Shown here: positions 15,291 to 23,727 of the stretch, in pieces
Layout: every line of letters starts with the position of its first letter
Position numbering within the stretch: position 1 is the first letter of the stretch
DNA from: Clostridiales bacterium
GTDB taxonomy: Bacteria > Bacillota > Clostridia > Christensenellales > Aristaeellaceae
NCBI GenBank assembly: GCA_004555155.1
Contig: SFJH01000015.1
Coordinates: forward strand, 1 to 45,024
Reading direction: 5' to 3'
Length of the DNA stretch: 45,024 nucleotides
Program-made: the position numbers and the translations under genes
The notes under the pieces: model-generated
The model's input: the letters and a program-made list of their open reading frames with translations, nothing else
Told to the model about the DNA's origin: nothing
Database searches by the model: none

Positions 15291-16124
15291 TCACTTCTCC
15301 TGCGCGCCCTGCCGCTCCAGATGCTCGCGGCGCAGCGCGGCAGCGGTCTTCCGGAAGTCCCGGGGCGTGCAGCCGCACCGCTCCGCGAAGACCCGGTCGA
15401 AGGTGCGCAGGTTGGCAAAGCCGCAGGCCGCAGCGATCTCCTCGATGGTGCGGGAGGTCACCCGCAGATACCGCCGCGCCCGATCGATGCGCAGGGCGTT
15501 GAGATAGGCGCGGAAGCCCATGTTCAGCCGCTCGTTGAGCACATGGGACAGATAGTAGTTGTTCACGCCCAGCGCCCGCGCAGTGCCGCGGATGCTCAGC
15601 GGCGCGGCCAGGTTCTGGGACATGTACTGCATCGCCCGGTACAGCAGATCCTTCGTGGCCGGGCTGGCGACCCGCTGCAGCTGCAGCGCCGGGGTCATCC
15701 GGATGAACATCAGCGAAAGATAGGCGCTCGCCAGCGCCCTGTTGATGTCGCCCGCCGCGCTCAGCTCGATCAGTCGCTCCAGGCAGTGGGCGACGTCCCG
15801 GTCGACCCGCTCCAGCGACACCACCGGCGCGGCCGGGCACATCTCCGCCCAGGGCGCCTCCGGCTCCAGCAGCATGTGGTCCGAAAAGACCATCACCACG
15901 CCCTCGCTGGCCACGGCGGGATCATAGCTGTGCACCACGCCGGGAAACACCACCAGCAGCTCCCCCGGCCCGGCCGCGCACTCCGCCTCGTTCAGCCGCG
16001 CGCAGACCCTTCCCGACCGGGGAACCACGATCTCGAAGGAGGTGTGCAGGTGGTGCAGCGCCGTTAAACGATTGTAAGGAAAAATCAAAACATCCTCGGC
16101 GACATGAAGAACCGTTGGTTGCAT
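15291..16124 (-). CDS. AraC-family transcriptional regulator
   Basis: About 277 residues with an N-terminal cupin-type ligand domain (HLHTSFEIVVPRSGRV, PGELLVVFPGVVHSYDP) and a C-terminal double helix-turn-helix (SIRGTARALGVNNYYLSHVL; IEEIAAACGFANLRTFDRVF). The start is uncertain. An ATG at 16124 lies 12 bases after AAAGGTG, and a GTG at 16139 is also in frame. It is divergent from the ABC exporter pair, with overlapping promoters, so it probably controls that pair, itself, or the convergent Gfo/Idh-like gene. The effector is unknown. Confidence 0.88.
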   Translation of the reverse strand: MQPTVLHVAEDVLIFPYNRLTALHHLHTSFEIVVPRSGRVCARLNEAECAAGPGELLVVFPGVVHSYDPAVASEGVVMVFSDHMLLEPEAPWAEMCPAAPVVSLERVDRDVAHCLERLIELSAAGDINRALASAYLSLMFIRMTPALQLQRVASPATKDLLYRAMQYMSQNLAAPLSIRGTARALGVNNYYLSHVLNERLNMGFRAYLNALRIDRARRYLRVTSRTIEEIAAACGFANLRTFDRVFAERCGCTPRDFRKTAAALRREHLERQGAQEK

Positions 16125-16167
16125 CTTCGCAAACCGCACCTTTCGTCTGATTTTCTTGTCGTTTTAT

Positions 16168-16197
16168 CTGAAAGTATACTCGCAAATGTGGTATGAT
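16168..16197 (+). promoter_or_regulatory. Promoter of the ABC exporter pair
   Basis: CTGAAA (16168-16173), 18 bases, TATGAT (16192-16197). It overlaps the divergent AraC promoter nearly base for base, so the two should exclude one another. Confidence 0.45.
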
Positions 16198-16201
16198 ACA
16201 A
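16173..16201 (-). promoter_or_regulatory. Promoter of the second AraC gene
   Basis: On the minus strand TTGTAT (16201-16196), 17 bases, TATACT (16178-16173). Confidence 0.6.
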
Positions 16202-16266
16202 GCGCATTTGGGTCGAAACAAAAAAACTTTTTTCCCATTGACGACCAGAACAGGAGAGATGTTTCC

Positions 16267-18009
16267 ATGCTTCAACAAATCAAATGGCTCTGGGAAAACA
16301 TGGACGCCCCCCGGCACAAGCGGCACATTCTGGCGCTGATCATCAGCGTCGTCACCAGCCTGATGCTGCTGGTGAACCCCGCGCTCACCCAGCGCCTGAT
16401 CGACGACGTGATCATGGCGCAGAACCCCGAGCCGCTGCTGGGCATTCTGGCGGTGATGCTGGTGGCGAAGCTGGGGCGCGAGGGCATGCGCTATTACATG
16501 GTGGTCACGCTGGAAAAGAACGCGCAGAACGTGGTGTACAACCTGCGCTGCAAGCTGTTCCGGCGGCTGCAGTACAACGACATGAGCTTTTTCGACCGCC
16601 ATCGCGCCGGCGATCTGATGACCCGCCTGTCCGCCGATCTGGACTGGTGCCGCCACTTCGTCAGCTTTATCGACTATCGCATCATCGACAGCGCCTGCAC
16701 CTTTCTGTTCACCAGCATCTATCTGTTCTGGGTCAACTGGAAGCTGACGGCGCTGCTGATTGTGGTGGTGCCCGCGCTGATGCTGATCACCAAGCTCTAC
16801 TCCAGCCACGTGCGCCCGCGCTTCATGGCCATGCGCGACCGCCTGTCCGAAATGAACGCCGCCGCCCAGGAAAACATCGCCGGCAACCGCGTGATCAAGG
16901 CCTTCGCGCGGGAGGAGTACGAAAAGGAGCAGTTCGACAAGCGCAACGCCGCCTTCATGAACAGCCAGCTGCACATCAACAAGCTGTGGCTGAGCTTCTA
17001 TCCGTTCATCGAACTGCTGGCCAACGCCATGATGCTGATCACCGTGTTTGTGGGCGGTCTGTTCATCATACAGGGTGAAATCACGCCCGGCCAGCTGGCC
17101 GTGTTCACCGGCCTGAGCTGGGCGCTGTCCAACCCCATGCGGGATCTGGGCAACCTGCTCAACGACCTGCAGCGCTTTTCCACCTCCGCGTCCAAGGTGC
17201 AGGAGCTGTACTATCTGGGCCCCCGCATTGTGGACGCGCCCGACGCCGTGGACCACGACCGGATGAAGGGCAAGATCGAATTCAGGCACGTCAGCTTCAA
17301 ATTCGACAGCAAGACCGTGATCGACGACGTGAGCTTCACCGTTCAGCCCGGCCAGACCGTGGCGATCATGGGCCCCACCGGCGGCGGCAAGACCACGCTG
17401 ATCAACCTGCTGTCCCGCTTCTACGACGTGACCTCCGGCGAGATTCTGGTGGACGACGTGAACGTGAAGGACTGGAAGCTGCAGCAGCTGCGCGGCGGCA
17501 TCGGCACCGCCACCCAGGACGTGTTCCTGTTCTCCGACACCGTGGAGGGCAACGTGGCCTTCGGCGATCAGGACCTGTCGCTGGAGGAGGTGCAGGACTT
17601 CGCCGTGCGCGCGGCGGCGGACGAGTTCGTCCGGAAGCTGCCGGAGGGCTACGACACCATCATCGGCGAGCGCGGCGTGGGCCTGTCCGGCGGACAGCGC
17701 CAGCGCATCGCTCTGGCCCGCGCGCTGGCGGTGCGGCCCAGCATCCTGGTGATGGACGACACCACCTCCGCCGTGGACAGCGAAACCGAGCGCTACATGC
17801 AGCAGCAGCTGCGCCAGCTGCCCTTCGAGTGCACGAAGTTCATCATCGCCCAGCGCGTGTCCTCCATGCGCGACGCGGATCTGATCCTGGTGCTCCGGGA
17901 CGGCCGCATCGTGGAGCGCGGCACCCACGAGGAGCTGGTGAAGCAGCGCGGCTACTACTATCAGACCTACGCCCTGCAAAACGATCTTCCCACAGAGGAG
18001 GCGATCTGA
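16267..18009 (+). CDS. ABC exporter half-transporter with a degenerate ATP site
   Basis: 580-residue fused membrane (six helices, residues about 20-310) and nucleotide-binding half-transporter. Walker A GPTGGGKTT is near residue 369, the signature LSGGQ near 473. Walker B reads ILVMDDTTSAVD, so Asp498 replaces the catalytic glutamate. The switch histidine is Gln529 (FIIAQRV). These changes mark the non-hydrolysing partner of heterodimeric exporters such as TM287/288, BmrCD or LmrCD. The start at 16267 is set by CAGGAGAG eight bases before it; the frame is open further upstream. The partner gene starts one base after the stop. Multidrug, lipid or peptide export are all possible. Confidence 0.93.
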   Translation: MLQQIKWLWENMDAPRHKRHILALIISVVTSLMLLVNPALTQRLIDDVIMAQNPEPLLGILAVMLVAKLGREGMRYYMVVTLEKNAQNVVYNLRCKLFRRLQYNDMSFFDRHRAGDLMTRLSADLDWCRHFVSFIDYRIIDSACTFLFTSIYLFWVNWKLTALLIVVVPALMLITKLYSSHVRPRFMAMRDRLSEMNAAAQENIAGNRVIKAFAREEYEKEQFDKRNAAFMNSQLHINKLWLSFYPFIELLANAMMLITVFVGGLFIIQGEITPGQLAVFTGLSWALSNPMRDLGNLLNDLQRFSTSASKVQELYYLGPRIVDAPDAVDHDRMKGKIEFRHVSFKFDSKTVIDDVSFTVQPGQTVAIMGPTGGGKTTLINLLSRFYDVTSGEILVDDVNVKDWKLQQLRGGIGTATQDVFLFSDTVEGNVAFGDQDLSLEEVQDFAVRAAADEFVRKLPEGYDTIIGERGVGLSGGQRQRIALARALAVRPSILVMDDTTSAVDSETERYMQQQLRQLPFECTKFIIAQRVSSMRDADLILVLRDGRIVERGTHEELVKQRGYYYQTYALQNDLPTEEAI

Positions 18010-18010
18010 C

Positions 18011-19816
18011 ATGGCACGCAACAAATTCGACGTCGACGAAAAGCTGGAATCCCCCTTTCAACTCAAGCACCTGCTGCGCGCGGGCGCCTATATCGGCCGC
18101 CACAAGTTCCAGATGATCGCCGCGCTGATCCTCAGCGCGCTGGCTAGCGTCGCCAGCCTGTTCATCCCGAAGATCACCGAGTGGGTGCTGGACGTGGCCG
18201 TGCCCAACAAGGATGTGGCCATGATCGTTCAGATGGCCGCAATCTTCGTGGGCATCATCCTGCTGAGCATCGTGTTCACCACCATCCGCTCCCGCGTCAT
18301 GGCCCACGTCAGCCAGGAGATCATCTACGACATCCGCAAGGACCTGTTCGCCCACCTGCAGAAGCTGCCCTTCAGCTATTACGACAGCCGGCCCGCGGGC
18401 AAGATCCTGGTGCGCGTGATCAACTACGTCAACTCCGTCTCGGACATCCTCTCCAACGGCATCATCAACATGATCCTGGAGATCATCAACCTGGCGTTCA
18501 TCGTGGTGTTCATGTATTCCACCAACGCGCTGCTGGCCACGATCATCCTGGCGGGACTGCCGTTCTTCGCCGCGGTCATCCTGCTGCTCAAGCCCCGCCA
18601 GCGCAGGGCCTGGCAGGAGCAGAGCAACAAGAACAGCAACTACAACGCCTATCTGGCCGAATCCATCGACGGCGTGCGCGTCAGCCAGATCTTTGACCGC
18701 CAGGAGGTCAACATCGGCATCATGAAGCGCCTGGCCGAGGCCTGCCGCCAGGCGTGGATCAAGGCCATTTACATCAGCAACGCCGTGTGGCTCAGCAGCG
18801 AGACGATGACCCAGATCGTGCTGACGTTCCTCTACATCGCCGGCGTCTACTGGATGGGCGGCGGCAAGATGGTCAGCTTCGGCGTGATCCTGGCCATGGG
18901 CCAGTACGTCAGCCGCTTCTGGCAGCCCATCACCAACCTGGCCAACATCTACAATTCCTTCGTGAACAACATCGCCTATCTGGAGCGCATCTTCGAAACC
19001 ATGGACGAGCCCGTGGTGGTGGACGACGCGCCGGGCGCGAAGGATCTGCCCGACATCAGCGGCGAGGTGGACTTCCAGGACGTGACCTTCGCCTATGAGG
19101 AGGGCGTGAACATCCTGGAGCACGTCGATCTGCACGTGAACGCCGGCGAGAGCATCGCTCTGGTAGGCCCCACCGGCGCGGGCAAGAGCACCGTGGTCAA
19201 CCTGCTGTGCCGCTTCTACAATCTCAACGGCGGCAAAATCCTGCTGCACGGCCGGGACGGCAGCGTCCACGACATCAGCCAGGTCACGCTGCACAGCCTG
19301 CGCTCCCAGCTGGGCATCATGCTGCAGGACAGCTTCCTGTTCAGCGGCACGCTGATGGACAACATCCGCTACGGGCGTCTGGACGCCACCGACGCGGAGG
19401 TCCGCGCCGCCGCCAGGCGCGTGCGCGCCGACGACTTCATCTCCGCCATGAAGGACGGCTACAACACCACCGTCAACGAGCGCGGCGGCAACCTGTCCCA
19501 GGGCCAGAAGCAGCTGGTGGCCTTCGCCCGCACGCTGCTGAGCGATCCCGCCATCCTGATTCTGGACGAGGCCACCTCCTCCATCGACACCCAGACCGAA
19601 AAGCTGCTCCAGGAGGGCATCAACGAAATGCTCAAGGGCCGCACCAGCTTCATCATCGCCCACCGCCTGAGCACCATCAAGAACTGCGACCGCATTCTCT
19701 ACATCGGCAACAAGGGCATCATGGAGTCCGGCAGCCACGACGAGCTGATGGCCAAAAAGGGCCTCTACTACCAGCTCTACGTCACCCAGGCCCGCCAGCA
19801 GGGCATGGAAGAATGA
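18011..19816 (+). CDS. ABC exporter half-transporter with the consensus ATP site
   Basis: 601-residue partner of the preceding protein. Walker A GPTGAGKST is near residue 386. The signature is LSQGQ (Gln for the usual second Gly) near 495. Walker B ILILDEATSSID has the catalytic Glu520, and the switch His551 is in FIIAHRL. A normal Walker B and histidine here, with the altered signature facing the partner's degenerate site, is the expected asymmetric arrangement. GAGGAGG lies inside the end of the upstream gene, and only one base separates stop and start, so the two are translationally coupled. The substrate is unknown. Confidence 0.94.
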   Translation: MARNKFDVDEKLESPFQLKHLLRAGAYIGRHKFQMIAALILSALASVASLFIPKITEWVLDVAVPNKDVAMIVQMAAIFVGIILLSIVFTTIRSRVMAHVSQEIIYDIRKDLFAHLQKLPFSYYDSRPAGKILVRVINYVNSVSDILSNGIINMILEIINLAFIVVFMYSTNALLATIILAGLPFFAAVILLLKPRQRRAWQEQSNKNSNYNAYLAESIDGVRVSQIFDRQEVNIGIMKRLAEACRQAWIKAIYISNAVWLSSETMTQIVLTFLYIAGVYWMGGGKMVSFGVILAMGQYVSRFWQPITNLANIYNSFVNNIAYLERIFETMDEPVVVDDAPGAKDLPDISGEVDFQDVTFAYEEGVNILEHVDLHVNAGESIALVGPTGAGKSTVVNLLCRFYNLNGGKILLHGRDGSVHDISQVTLHSLRSQLGIMLQDSFLFSGTLMDNIRYGRLDATDAEVRAAARRVRADDFISAMKDGYNTTVNERGGNLSQGQKQLVAFARTLLSDPAILILDEATSSIDTQTEKLLQEGINEMLKGRTSFIIAHRLSTIKNCDRILYIGNKGIMESGSHDELMAKKGLYYQLYVTQARQQGMEE

Positions 19817-19832
19817 TGAAAAAATGACAAAA

Positions 19833-19865
19833 ATCGCCCGCGAACCGCACAGGTTCGCGGGCGAT
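19833..19865. terminator. Terminator between ABC exporter and MATE genes
   Basis: Perfect 14-bp stem ATCGCCCGCGAACC (19833-19846) with GGTTCGCGGGCGAT (19852-19865). The minus-strand side is followed by TTTTTGTCATTTTTT, so it is strongest for the MATE gene. Confidence 0.88.
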
Positions 19866-19881
19866 CCCCGTTTTGGAACCA

Positions 19882-21237
19882 TCAAGCGCCCTCGCCGAAG
19901 CGCTTCTTCAGCCGGGCAAAGGTGCTCAGATAGCTGGGCACCAGGATCAGATCCGCGCCGGCCCAGGCCAGAATCTCGGCGTAGAACACGCCCCAGTAGC
20001 CCACCAGCCCCGGCAGCAGCAGCGCCGAGCCCGTGCGCATCACGAACTCCGCCAGGCCCGAGACCATGGGCATCACCGTATTGCCCATGCCCTGCAGCGC
20101 GGAGCGGTAGACGTGCAGAATGTACAGTACCGGCAACGCCGCGCTCATCACCCGCAGGTATTCCACCGCGATGCGCACCGCGTCCGCGGCGTTCTCCGCG
20201 CCGGAATCGATGAACAGGCTGACGATCTGCCGCCCGAACAGGAACATCGCCGCCGCGATGCCCGCCGCGGTCAGCACGCCCGCCAGCGCGCCGGAGCGCA
20301 CGCCCCGCCGGATGCGGTCGATCTTCCGCGCGCCCAGGTTCTGTCCCGCATAGGTGGACATGGCGTAGCCGTAGGACACGGCGGCGATCTCCAGCACGCC
20401 GTAGAGCTTGTTGGTGGCGGTATAGCCCGCGATGAACGCCACGCCCAGCGGGTTGACCACGCTCTGCACGATCATGCCGCCCACGGAGATGATGGCGTTC
20501 TGCGCCGAAATCGGCACGCCCAGCCGCAGCAGACGCCCGCACAGCCGGGGATCGGGCTTCAGATCGCTCCGCTTCAGGCGCATGACCTCCACGCCCTTCA
20601 GCCGGTACAGGCAGAACAGACAGGAACAGCCCTGGGCGATCACCGTGGCCGCCGCCGCGCTGGACACGCCCCAGCCGAAGCCCACCACGAACAGCACGTC
20701 CAGCGCGATGTTCACCAGCGAGGCCACGATCATGGCGTACAGCGGCGACCGGCCGTCGCCCAGCGAGCGCAGCACGCCCGCCAGCAGGTTGTAGGCCATC
20801 ACCACAGGCAGGCCCGCGAACAGCACCGTGAGATAGGCCGTGCTCATGGGCCGGATGTCCTCCGGCGTGCCCAGCAGCGCCAGCACCGGGCGGATCAGCA
20901 GAAGCGCCGCCACCGTGATGATCGCGCTGGTGACCACCGCCAGCACGGCGGCATTGCCCACGTTTTTGCGCAGTCCGTCGTAATCCTTTGCGCCGAAGGC
21001 ATGGGCCATGGGAATGGCGAAGCCCTGGGCCAGCCCCTGGGCGATGGACAGGAACATCCAGTTGAACCAGTCCGACGCGCCCAGCGCCGCCAGCGCCTCC
21101 ATGCCCACGCCCTGGCCCACCACGCTGGCGTCCACGACCGTGTAGAGCTGCTGGAAGACGTTGCCAAGCATCAGCGGCAGCGCGATGCCCATGATCAGCC
21201 GGATCGGCCGGCCCTCGGTCATATTCCGGGTTCTCAA
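19882..21237 (-). CDS. MATE-family efflux protein
   Basis: 451-residue multidrug and toxin extrusion type carrier with about twelve membrane helices, typical family length. The N-terminal signature NMTEGRPIRLIMGIALPLML and the NVFQQLYTVVDASVVGQ segment are characteristic of clostridial members. It exports drugs or metabolites in exchange for Na+ or H+. The start is placed at a TTG (21237) because GGAGGGG precedes it at proper spacing; the first in-frame ATG is five codons later (21222). It is divergent from the EamA-type transporter and convergent with the ABC exporter. Confidence 0.92.
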   Translation of the reverse strand: MRTRNMTEGRPIRLIMGIALPLMLGNVFQQLYTVVDASVVGQGVGMEALAALGASDWFNWMFLSIAQGLAQGFAIPMAHAFGAKDYDGLRKNVGNAAVLAVVTSAIITVAALLLIRPVLALLGTPEDIRPMSTAYLTVLFAGLPVVMAYNLLAGVLRSLGDGRSPLYAMIVASLVNIALDVLFVVGFGWGVSSAAAATVIAQGCSCLFCLYRLKGVEVMRLKRSDLKPDPRLCGRLLRLGVPISAQNAIISVGGMIVQSVVNPLGVAFIAGYTATNKLYGVLEIAAVSYGYAMSTYAGQNLGARKIDRIRRGVRSGALAGVLTAAGIAAAMFLFGRQIVSLFIDSGAENAADAVRIAVEYLRVMSAALPVLYILHVYRSALQGMGNTVMPMVSGLAEFVMRTGSALLLPGLVGYWGVFYAEILAWAGADLILVPSYLSTFARLKKRFGEGA

Positions 21238-21268
21238 GAAATCCCCTCCATCTGTGCATACTTCGGAT

Positions 21269-21297
21269 ATCTTACCACAAATCCCGCCGCGTGTAAA
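21269..21297 (-). promoter_or_regulatory. Promoter of the MATE gene
   Basis: On the minus strand TTTACA (21297-21292), 17 bases, TAAGAT (21274-21269). Confidence 0.65.
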
Positions 21298-21336
21298 GCG
21301 CGGAAGGTAAAAAACGCGCGCCGCGCAAAATGCGCC

Positions 21337-21364
21337 TTGCTTCCGGCGCGCGGGCGTGTATAAT
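21337..21364 (+). promoter_or_regulatory. Promoter of the EamA-type transporter gene
   Basis: TTGCTT (21337-21342), 16 bases, perfect TATAAT (21359-21364) preceded by TG. Confidence 0.65.
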
Positions 21365-21401
21365 AGATAGAAGCAAACCAAAGCATACGGAGGTCTTTCC
21401 C

Positions 21402-22346
21402 ATGGAATCCAACCGCACGAATCCCCTGAGCAAGCCCCTGAACGTGTTCGCGCTGGCGGCGATCGCCTGCGCGCTGTGGGGCAGCGCCGCGCCGATGATC
21501 AAGACCGGCTACCGCCTCTTCGGCATCTCCGACGGCGAAACCTGGCGCATCATCCTCTTCGCTGGCGCCCGCTTTTCGCTGGCGGGCGCGCTGGTGATCC
21601 TGTTCTCCAGCCTGGTGGCCCGCAGGCCGCAGCTGCCGAAGCGGGAATCCTGGGGCAATGTGGTCAAGCTGGGGCTGACCCAGACGGTGCTGCAGTACAT
21701 GCTGTTCTACATCGGCGTGGCCCACGCCTCGGGCGTGCACTCGGCCATCCTCACCGGCGCGAGCTCGCTGTGGGCCATCCTGCTGGCCTGCTTCCTGTTC
21801 CGGCAGGAGAAGCTGACCTGGGCGAAGCTGCTGGGCTGTCTGCTGGGCTTCGGCGGCATCATTCTGATGAACCTGACCGGCGAGGGCGGCGGCGTGACGC
21901 TGAAGGGCGAGGGCTTTCTGCTGATCTCCGGCCTGTGCAGCGGCATGGCCTCGGGCCAGGCAAAGCGGTACTCCCGCACGGAGAGCCCCGTGATCCTCAC
22001 CGGCTGGCAGTTCCTGCTGGGCGGGCTGTTCATGTGCGCCTGCGCGCTGGTCATGGGCGCGCGGCTGGCGTTCGCCTCCTGGGCCTGCCTGGGCGTGCTG
22101 GTGTATCTGGGCTTCCTGTCCGCGGTGGCCTATTCGATCTGGACGGTGCTGCTCAAGTACAATCCGGTGTCCGGCGTGTCGATCTACGGCTTCATGACGC
22201 CGCTGTTCGGCGTGGCGCTGTCGGCGATCCTGCTGGGCGAAATCGGACAGGCCTTCAGCATAAACACACTGGCCGCGCTGACGCTGGTCTGCGCCGGTAT
22301 CGTGCTGGTCAACCGCTTCGGGAACAGCACAAAAAGTCACAAATAG
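21402..22346 (+). CDS. EamA/DMT-family transporter
   Basis: 314-residue membrane protein with ten predicted helices arranged as two five-helix repeats, the drug/metabolite transporter plan. Helix one contains the frequent WGSAAPMIK-type segment, and the second repeat starts near residue 165. It probably exports or imports a small metabolite; the substrate cannot be read from the sequence. The start at 21402 has GGAGGT (21389-21394) seven bases upstream, while the frame is open back to 21330. It is a single-gene unit between its own promoter and that of the next gene. Confidence 0.88.
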   Translation: MESNRTNPLSKPLNVFALAAIACALWGSAAPMIKTGYRLFGISDGETWRIILFAGARFSLAGALVILFSSLVARRPQLPKRESWGNVVKLGLTQTVLQYMLFYIGVAHASGVHSAILTGASSLWAILLACFLFRQEKLTWAKLLGCLLGFGGIILMNLTGEGGGVTLKGEGFLLISGLCSGMASGQAKRYSRTESPVILTGWQFLLGGLFMCACALVMGARLAFASWACLGVLVYLGFLSAVAYSIWTVLLKYNPVSGVSIYGFMTPLFGVALSAILLGEIGQAFSINTLAALTLVCAGIVLVNRFGNSTKSHK

Positions 22347-22379
22347 ACGCAATTTATGGATGCAAAACCACACGCCTTA

Positions 22380-22388
22380 TGCTATAAT
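22380..22388 (+). promoter_or_regulatory. Extended -10 promoter of the Gfo/Idh/MocA gene
   Basis: TGC plus TATAAT (22383-22388) with a poor -35. A 13-base palindrome begins seven bases downstream of it. Confidence 0.6.
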
Positions 22389-22394
22389 AGAACT

Positions 22395-22407
22395 ATCTTC
22401 GGAAGAT
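22395..22407. promoter_or_regulatory. Palindrome at the transcription start, candidate operator
   Basis: ATCTTC-G-GAAGAT is a perfect 13-base palindrome located where transcription from the 22383 element should begin, a common repressor position. No cognate repressor is identified. Confidence 0.35.
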
Positions 22408-22426
22408 TCGAAAGGAGAGGTTTCCC

Positions 22427-23602
22427 ATGTCTGATACCGTACTGAGCAACTTCACTCCCACCGTCGACGGCCCGGCAATCGACACCTCCCGCATCCTGAA
22501 GGTCGGCATCATCGGCACCGGCTGGATCGCTGAGAGCCACATCGAAAGCTATCTGCAGATGCCCGACGTGCAGATCGTCGCCGCGGCCGACTGGGTTGAG
22601 GGCAAGGCCGAAAAGTTCATGGAGCGCTACGGCGTGAAGAACGTGCACTTCTACCGCGACCACAAGGAGCTCATCGACAACGAGCCTGACCTCGACGCCG
22701 TGAGCGTGTGCACCTTCAACACCCAGCACGCCGCCCCCGCGATCTACGCGCTGGAGCACGGCGTGAACGTGCTGCTGGAGAAGCCCTTCACCGTGACGCT
22801 GGACGAGGCCGTCGAGGTCATGCGCGCCGAGAAGAAGAGCGGCAAGCTGCTGTCCATCGGCTTCCAGCCCCGCGGCGACGAGAACATGAAGATGATCAAG
22901 AAGATCGTCGAATCCGGCGCCCTGGGCGAGATCTACTACATCCAGACCGGCGGCGGCCGCCGCCGCGGCATCCCGAACAGCACCTTCATCGAGAAGGAGA
23001 CCGCCGGCATCGGCGCGCTGGGCGACATCGGCTGCTATTCCCTGGACATGGTGCTCAACGCCATCGGCTATCCCAAGCCCCTGACCGTCACCGGCTACAC
23101 CTCCAACTTCTTCGGCACCAACCCGATGTACCAGTATGCCGACGCGGCGCACTCCGCTGAGGAGAACGCCAAGCGCTTCAACGTGGACGACTTCGCCGCC
23201 GCGTTCATCCGCCTGGAGGGCGGCATCATCCTGGACTTCCGCATCGCGTGGGCCATGCACGTCGACACCCCCGGCGACACCATCATCATGGGCAAGAAGG
23301 CCGCGCTGCGCATCCCGTCCACCGAGTGCTGGAACGGCACCGTCGGCGGCGAGATGACCCTGTACACCGACGTGGCCGGCGCTCAGGTCGAGACCAAGAT
23401 CCCGATCATCAAGGAAGGCGAAGGCAGCGTGTTCGCGGGCCTGTTCTACAAGAAGATCCGCTCCTTCCTGGACGCGATCAAGAACGGCGACCCGGCTCCC
23501 GTGCCGTCCAGCCAGATCCTGTACAACCAGGCCATCATCGACGGCATCTGCAAGTCCGCCGCGCTGGGCCGCGAGATCGAAATCGAAATCCCCGAAATCT
23601 GA
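22427..23602 (+). CDS. Gfo/Idh/MocA-family oxidoreductase
   Basis: 391-residue NAD(P)-dependent dehydrogenase acting on a sugar, inositol or related alcohol. The Rossmann motif GIIGTGWIAESHI is near residue 26 after a 20-residue N-terminal extension, and the catalytic-lysine motif LLEKPF is near 117. The C-terminal alpha/beta domain contains GDIGCYSLDMVLNAIG, where a histidine is often found in relatives and here a serine/leucine stretch occurs. The start at 22427 has AAAGGAGAGG upstream. It is monocistronic, with its own promoter and terminator. The substrate is unknown. It is not closely similar to the short Gfo/Idh-like protein at 14382. Confidence 0.92.
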   Translation: MSDTVLSNFTPTVDGPAIDTSRILKVGIIGTGWIAESHIESYLQMPDVQIVAAADWVEGKAEKFMERYGVKNVHFYRDHKELIDNEPDLDAVSVCTFNTQHAAPAIYALEHGVNVLLEKPFTVTLDEAVEVMRAEKKSGKLLSIGFQPRGDENMKMIKKIVESGALGEIYYIQTGGGRRRGIPNSTFIEKETAGIGALGDIGCYSLDMVLNAIGYPKPLTVTGYTSNFFGTNPMYQYADAAHSAEENAKRFNVDDFAAAFIRLEGGIILDFRIAWAMHVDTPGDTIIMGKKAALRIPSTECWNGTVGGEMTLYTDVAGAQVETKIPIIKEGEGSVFAGLFYKKIRSFLDAIKNGDPAPVPSSQILYNQAIIDGICKSAALGREIEIEIPEI

Positions 23603-23617
23603 TCGTTGCCTTTTTGC

Positions 23618-23653
23618 AAGCCTCGCCTCTGTTATGACAAAGGCGGGGCTTTT
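23618..23653 (+). terminator. Intrinsic terminator after the dehydrogenase gene
   Basis: AAGCCTCGCCT (23618-23628) pairs with AGGCGGGGCTT (23641-23651) with one wobble, followed by a T run. Confidence 0.8.
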
Positions 23654-23665
23654 CTGTGCGCCGCC

Positions 23666-23694
23666 TTGACAGCCCGCGCCCGGGAGTCTATAAT
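23666..23694 (+). promoter_or_regulatory. Full-consensus sigma-A promoter
   Basis: Perfect TTGACA (23666-23671), 17 bases, perfect TATAAT (23689-23694), 33 bases before the start of the secreted peptidoglycan-binding protein. It predicts strong, probably constitutive transcription. Confidence 0.9.
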
Positions 23695-23727
23695 GATAGC
23701 GAATTTCAGAAACAGAGGTATCATAAT

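Noticed and set aside
17843..21259. A minus-strand frame of more than 1100 codons opposite the second ABC subunit and running over the MATE gene in another frame.
   Set aside because: It crosses a strong terminator and overlaps two true genes; a product of base composition.
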